A program made the translations under genes and the position numbers. The notes beneath the pieces are model-generated. The model was given only the letters and a program-made list of their open reading frames with translations, ran no database searches and had not been told where the DNA came from. This document shows, one piece after another, positions 60,864 to 64,000 of a DNA stretch of 64,000 nt (position 1 is the first letter of the stretch; each line of letters starts with the position of its first letter). The DNA is from Marinomonas piezotolerans. Lineage in GTDB: Bacteria; Pseudomonadota; Gammaproteobacteria; Pseudomonadales; Marinomonadaceae. The stretch lies in contig NZ_QKRA01000007.1 in the NCBI RefSeq assembly GCF_003362755.1, positions 62,001 to 126,000 on the forward strand, in the 5' to 3' direction.

Positions 60864-60888
60864 AGGCGGCTTATTGACTGCCGCTTTT
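60864..60888 (+). terminator. Orphan terminator-like hairpin
   Basis: AGGCGGC and GCCGCTT pair (one G-U) around nine bases and TTTT follows. No gene reads into it from the left on the plus strand, so it either ends an unseen small transcript or is chance. Confidence 0.4.
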
Positions 60889-60997
60889 GGGGGGGGCATT
60901 TGAAACGTGTTTAAGGATCTTTAGAATCACGAAGCTGCTAATGTTTTGTCTATGATATCATTTATTTTCATAAAAATATCCTATCATCAGTTAATCC

Positions 60998-61010
60998 CAC
61001 TAAATTAGTG
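60998..61010. promoter_or_regulatory. Palindrome CACTAAATTAGTG upstream of glsA
   Basis: A perfect 6-bp inverted repeat with one central base, 132 bases before glsA. A similar site lies at 60811-60824, and GTGTT follows both. Candidate operator; the protein is unknown. Confidence 0.35.
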
Positions 61011-61141
61011 TTTTCAAAGATAAGCATAATTAAGGCTCGGGGCCCGATTATATGATTCATTTGAGGGCTAAGTACTTTTGTTATGTTAGAAATCTGGCAC
61101 AATCTGCAGCTCCAAAAATAATGATAAGTGACGGAGAGACC

Positions 61142-62050
61142 ATGCAATCTTTATTGCGTCAGATACTAAATGATGTGCAACCACTTGTCGGTGAAGGTAA
61201 GGTAGCCGATTACATTCCTGCGCTTGCCAACGTCGATCCGAATCAATTTGGGATAGCGATTTTTAGTAATGATGGTGAGCTGTATGAGATTGGTGATTCG
61301 CAGGTTCCATTTTCTATCCAGAGCATATCTAAAGTGTTTAGCCTGACTCTCGCGATCAAACACTATGGCGATACCATGTGGCAGAGAGTGGGTCGAGAGC
61401 CTTCAGGATTGCCTTTTAACTCCCTAGTACAGCTCGAATATGAGAACGGTATTCCCCGTAATCCGTTTATCAATGCTGGAGCATTGGTAGTGAGCGATAT
61501 GAACCAGTCTCGATTTGCAACGCCGCATTATGCGATGCGAGAGTTTGTTCGCAAGCTTTCAGGCAACCCAGAACTACAAACAGACCATAAAGTTGCGGAG
61601 TCGGAATATGAGTTTCGCTACCGCAATGCCGCGATGGCGTATTTAATGCAATCTTATGGCAATTTTGAGAATGAAGTAGAAGACGTTTTACGAAGTTATT
61701 TCTCTAGCTGCGCATTGCGAATGAGTTGTGTAGATCTTGCTAAAGCGTTTAGCTTTTTAGCTAACAAGGGCTTTAGCAATATTAGTGGAGAACAAGTCAT
61801 CACGCAGGAAGAAACTCGGCAAGTGAATGCGTTAATGGCGACCAGTGGCATGTACGATGAGGCTGGTAGTTTTGCTTTTAAGGTCGGAGTCCCAGGCAAA
61901 AGTGGTGTTGGTGGTGGTGTCATTGCAGTCGTCCCAAACCGTTTTTCTGTTTGCGTGTGGTCGCCAGCGCTCAACAGTGTCGGCAACTCAACGGCTGGGG
62001 TTGCGGCGCTAGAATCTATGACTAAACACATTGGTTGGTCGGTCTATTGA
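61142..62050 (+). CDS. glsA: Glutaminase
   Basis: I use the ATG at 61142 (302 residues), with GGAGAG five bases upstream; the frame opens at 61052 without support. This matches the length of E. coli glutaminases. The catalytic Ser-X2-Lys is Ser61/Lys64 (SIQSISKVF), and [22 protein letters not shown] and [11 protein letters not shown] are family signatures. It hydrolyses glutamine to glutamate and ammonia. Confidence 0.95.
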   Translation: MQSLLRQILNDVQPLVGEGKVADYIPALANVDPNQFGIAIFSNDGELYEIGDSQVPFSIQSISKVFSLTLAIKHYGDTMWQRVGREPSGLPFNSLVQLEYENGIPRNPFINAGALVVSDMNQSRFATPHYAMREFVRKLSGNPELQTDHKVAESEYEFRYRNAAMAYLMQSYGNFENEVEDVLRSYFSSCALRMSCVDLAKAFSFLANKGFSNISGEQVITQEETRQVNALMATSGMYDEAGSFAFKVGVPGKSGVGGGVIAVVPNRFSVCVWSPALNSVGNSTAGVAALESMTKHIGWSVY

Positions 62051-62140
62051 TATTACACATTAATTAATGGTGATATTGGTGTTAATTTCTTTAAGTGGTG
62101 AAGGAGCCTGCGACCAAAGGGAAAAGAGAGGTTAGACGCC

Positions 62141-63637
62141 CTAATTCTGTGCTTGGATGCTTGCTGAATAGGGCTCTGGTGCAGCCGTAACAATATGCAC
62201 ACGAGAGTAGGCGGGTTTTTGTTTGGCAATGTACATCGCATTGTCAGCTTGATGTATTAGCTCTATAAAGCTCTTGGGCCTTCCTTTGATCATCACCACC
62301 CCAATGCTGGCCCCTACTTCTACGTTACCTTCTTGCGTGGGGTAAACCGCGCTTAAAGTCTCAACGAGTCGTATTGCAAGAGTTTTGGCTTCCTCGGAAT
62401 TATTAAGGTGGCTTGCAAACAGGGTAAACTCGTCTCCGCCATGTCGGGCGATGTAGCAGCGATCACGGCATGCTTGCTGCAATCGATGACCAACTTCTTT
62501 GAGAACCTCATCGCCTTTGTTGTGACCCAGTAGGTCATTGATTTGTTTGAAGCCATCTAGGTCTATGAACATTAAAGTGCTTAAGGTGCTGCGTTTCAGA
62601 GTGGGGGCGATATCCTGCAGTCTTCGTTCAAATGCGGCGCGATTATCTAGGCCGAGCAGTGGGTCTTCAAACGCGAGCTGAGACAGTGCATTCAGATGTT
62701 CATGCTCTTTGCTGACATCCTCAATACGCCAGATCGTTAAATGTTCACCCTGCTCGACAGCGGTACTACGTTCTACTTTTAATAATGCTTGATTAAACGC
62801 AATATCGGATAGCCTCCAAAGATTTTTATGCGTCGAGTCTGGCACAATGAGCTCATAGATAGTGTGGCGTTTTGCCTCTTCTATTGAGATGCCCAGTAGC
62901 TCTATAAAGCGCGGGTTTTCGTTCAGCAGCTGGCCGTGGGAGTTGGTAAATACGGTAGCAGAGGGCATGTCATTCAATAAAGAGTCTATGATGGTGCGTT
63001 CTTTTTCCAAGCTATGCACCTTGCGTCGATAGAGTAGCCATGTAATCAGGAAGTTGAGTAGCGCCAAGATAAGAGCCGCTGTTTGTAACAGTCTCACTTG
63101 GCGAATTTCGTTTCTCGCTTGGGTTTCTATAGCGAGCGCCAGTTGGTTCATATGTTCTAGTAGCTGGATGTTGTCCCGCTGAAGGCTTCTATTAAGTGAG
63201 ACGAAGGTATCGCCATTGGGTTGGCGAATATAGTCAAATACCTGTGCCCTGAGCGGGGTCCATAGCGTCCAACTCTCTTCAATGATATGAGCGTAGGACC
63301 GATGGCTGATCGTATCGATGGTTACGATGCGATTATCCGTATTGATGGTACTGCCACCGATTCGAAAAGCATTTAATGTGCGGTCAAATAAAGTAACGGT
63401 CTGCTCTAAGTCTTTCAAGCGTTGGCTAGTGGTGCTGTTAGGTGGTATCAGTAAAAACTCTTTTACCATTCGTTGTGAAAGCATGCGCTGGCGACCAGCT
63501 AGATTGAGTTCGATAGTCTGTTCTTGCACGCGCTGAGTTATCCAGATATTTAAGCCTAACGCGACGCCATCGAATAGAAAGAAAAGTGCTATCGCATAGG
63601 TGATGAAAGATGACGCTCGTTTTGAATGCCAGCCCAT
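62141..63637 (-). CDS. Membrane diguanylate cyclase with PilJ-type sensor and PAS domain
   Basis: A 498-residue protein. Membrane helix 1 is at about 12-33, followed by a periplasmic sensor with LNLAGRQRMLSQRMV (46-59), typical of the PilJ/NarX-like type IV sensor, and helix 2 at about 185-207. A PAS domain (about 215-330) and a GGDEF domain follow, with an intact active site (RHGGDEF). The inhibitory I-site, normally R-X-X-D ahead of it, reads RDRC, so product inhibition is probably lost. It makes c-di-GMP. AAGGAG precedes the ATG. Confidence 0.9.
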   Translation of the reverse strand: MGWHSKRASSFITYAIALFFLFDGVALGLNIWITQRVQEQTIELNLAGRQRMLSQRMVKEFLLIPPNSTTSQRLKDLEQTVTLFDRTLNAFRIGGSTINTDNRIVTIDTISHRSYAHIIEESWTLWTPLRAQVFDYIRQPNGDTFVSLNRSLQRDNIQLLEHMNQLALAIETQARNEIRQVRLLQTAALILALLNFLITWLLYRRKVHSLEKERTIIDSLLNDMPSATVFTNSHGQLLNENPRFIELLGISIEEAKRHTIYELIVPDSTHKNLWRLSDIAFNQALLKVERSTAVEQGEHLTIWRIEDVSKEHEHLNALSQLAFEDPLLGLDNRAAFERRLQDIAPTLKRSTLSTLMFIDLDGFKQINDLLGHNKGDEVLKEVGHRLQQACRDRCYIARHGGDEFTLFASHLNNSEEAKTLAIRLVETLSAVYPTQEGNVEVGASIGVVMIKGRPKSFIELIHQADNAMYIAKQKPAYSRVHIVTAAPEPYSASIQAQN

Positions 63638-63751
63638 GGCGTGCTCCTTGGTATCACTGGCGACCCTCAGTGGATGGAATCCTGTCTAGATATCAATTAA
63701 AAACTATAGTCGCAATTCTCTATTTTATCGAAGCAAAAACCTCGCCAAGTC

Positions 63752-63778
63752 GAAAAAAAAGGGAGGCCGAAGCCTCCC
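63752..63778 (-). terminator. Rho-independent terminator after the biotinyl-domain gene
   Basis: On the minus strand GGGAGGC and GCCTCCC pair around a TTCG tetraloop, with eight Ts after. The terminator lies 25 bases beyond the stop at 63804. Confidence 0.92.
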
Positions 63779-63803
63779 AAAAAGAACAACACACTACTTA
63801 AAG

Positions 63804-64000
63804 TTAGTGCGGAACAATTTCTACAAGTGTTTCACCGGGGGTCACTCGATCCCCTTTGGAGACATACACCCCAGCCACTTTGCCCGCGATAGGGGCTTGA
63901 ATTTCGGTTTCCATTTTCATGGCTTCTGTTATCAGTACTGATTGCCCAGCGATTACATCGTCATCGACATTGACCAACACGTCGACGATATTGCCAGGCA
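63804..64000 (-). CDS. Biotin-carboxyl-carrier domain, C-terminal end of a carboxylase or decarboxylase (partial)
   Basis: The last 65 residues of a gene that continues past the right edge. They form a biotinyl domain with the EAMKMET site whose central lysine carries biotin, plus APIAGKV and KGDRVTPGETLVEI. This fits the C-terminus of oxaloacetate decarboxylase alpha subunit or pyruvate carboxylase subunit B, or a free carrier protein; the window does not allow a choice. A strong terminator follows. Confidence 0.85.
   Translation of the reverse strand, partial: PGNIVDVLVNVDDDVIAGQSVLITEAMKMETEIQAPIAGKVAGVYVSKGDRVTPGETLVEIVPH

Larger units (their letters stand above)
60611..61141. other. Gene-free region between the coiled-coil gene and glsA
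   Basis: About 530 A+T-rich bases. They contain two similar palindromes (CACTTAGATTAGTG at 60811-60824 and CACTAAATTAGTG at 60998-61010), one terminator-like hairpin and a run of nine Gs (60889-60897). No open frame of convincing length and no tRNA. Confidence 0.5.

Overview
The window is chromosomal DNA of a free-living, motile, aerobic gammaproteobacterium. A marine Oceanospirillales or Marinomonas-like relative is the best guess, from the gene families rather than from a search. Pointers are a full rsxABCDGE (Rnf-type) operon, MotY of the sodium-type flagellar motor, the order rnt-motY-argG also known from Pseudomonas, cydABX with cydDC, and a fad cluster with a DmdC-like acyl-CoA dehydrogenase. 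Genes are dense on both strands. I found no tRNA, rRNA, insertion sequence, prophage or CRISPR array.

Layout. 1-8.4 kb: a chemosensory operon (MCP end, STAS protein, REC-PP2C-HATPase regulator, cheY, cheA, cheW, cheR, cheD, cheB). 8.5-19.3 kb: zapE, mmsA, fdhD, a MepM-like peptidase, rsgA, a phosphatase-lipid kinase fusion, a lipoprotein, a eukaryotic-type hisA and arfB. 19.6-25.9 kb: cytochrome bd oxidase and its assembly transporter (cydA, cydB, the 38-residue cydX, cydD, cydC). 25.9-38.1 kb: a DUF465 protein, a large AsmA-like protein, ybaN, rnt, motY, argG, ribokinase with nucleoside hydrolase, a PilZ-like protein and a class III aminotransferase. 37.5-44.6 kb, minus strand: rsxABCDGE and nth. 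44.8-48.5 kb: metG, with apbC and dcd divergent from it. 48.7-51.4 kb: zinc formaldehyde dehydrogenase, a thioredoxin-like protein and a CobW-family GTPase with a 51-residue His-Asp tract. 51.6-60.0 kb: fatty-acid oxidation genes. 60.1-64.0 kb: a secreted coiled-coil protein, glutaminase, a diguanylate cyclase and the end of a biotin-dependent enzyme.

How the genes work together. The first operon couples a chemosensory array to a partner-switching module of the CrsR/CrsA or HsbR/HsbA type, so receptor input may reach a sigma or anti-sigma factor as well as CheY. The cyd genes supply a high-affinity quinol oxidase, its small subunit and the exporter needed to assemble it. The rsx genes give an ion-coupled electron path to ferredoxin-type acceptors. 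The fad genes cover activation, dehydrogenation, hydration, hydroxyacyl oxidation and thiolysis.

Points most worth a second look: the perfect 25.5-copy CACGAC hexamer in the CobW gene; a eukaryotic HIS6-type hisA standing alone; an identical C-terminal tail on the MCP and CheD; FGFF repeats in the CheA linker; a candidate small RNA upstream of fadB; CAAAGCA-type inverted repeats between fdhD and mepM; and expanded coiled-coil repeats in RsxC.
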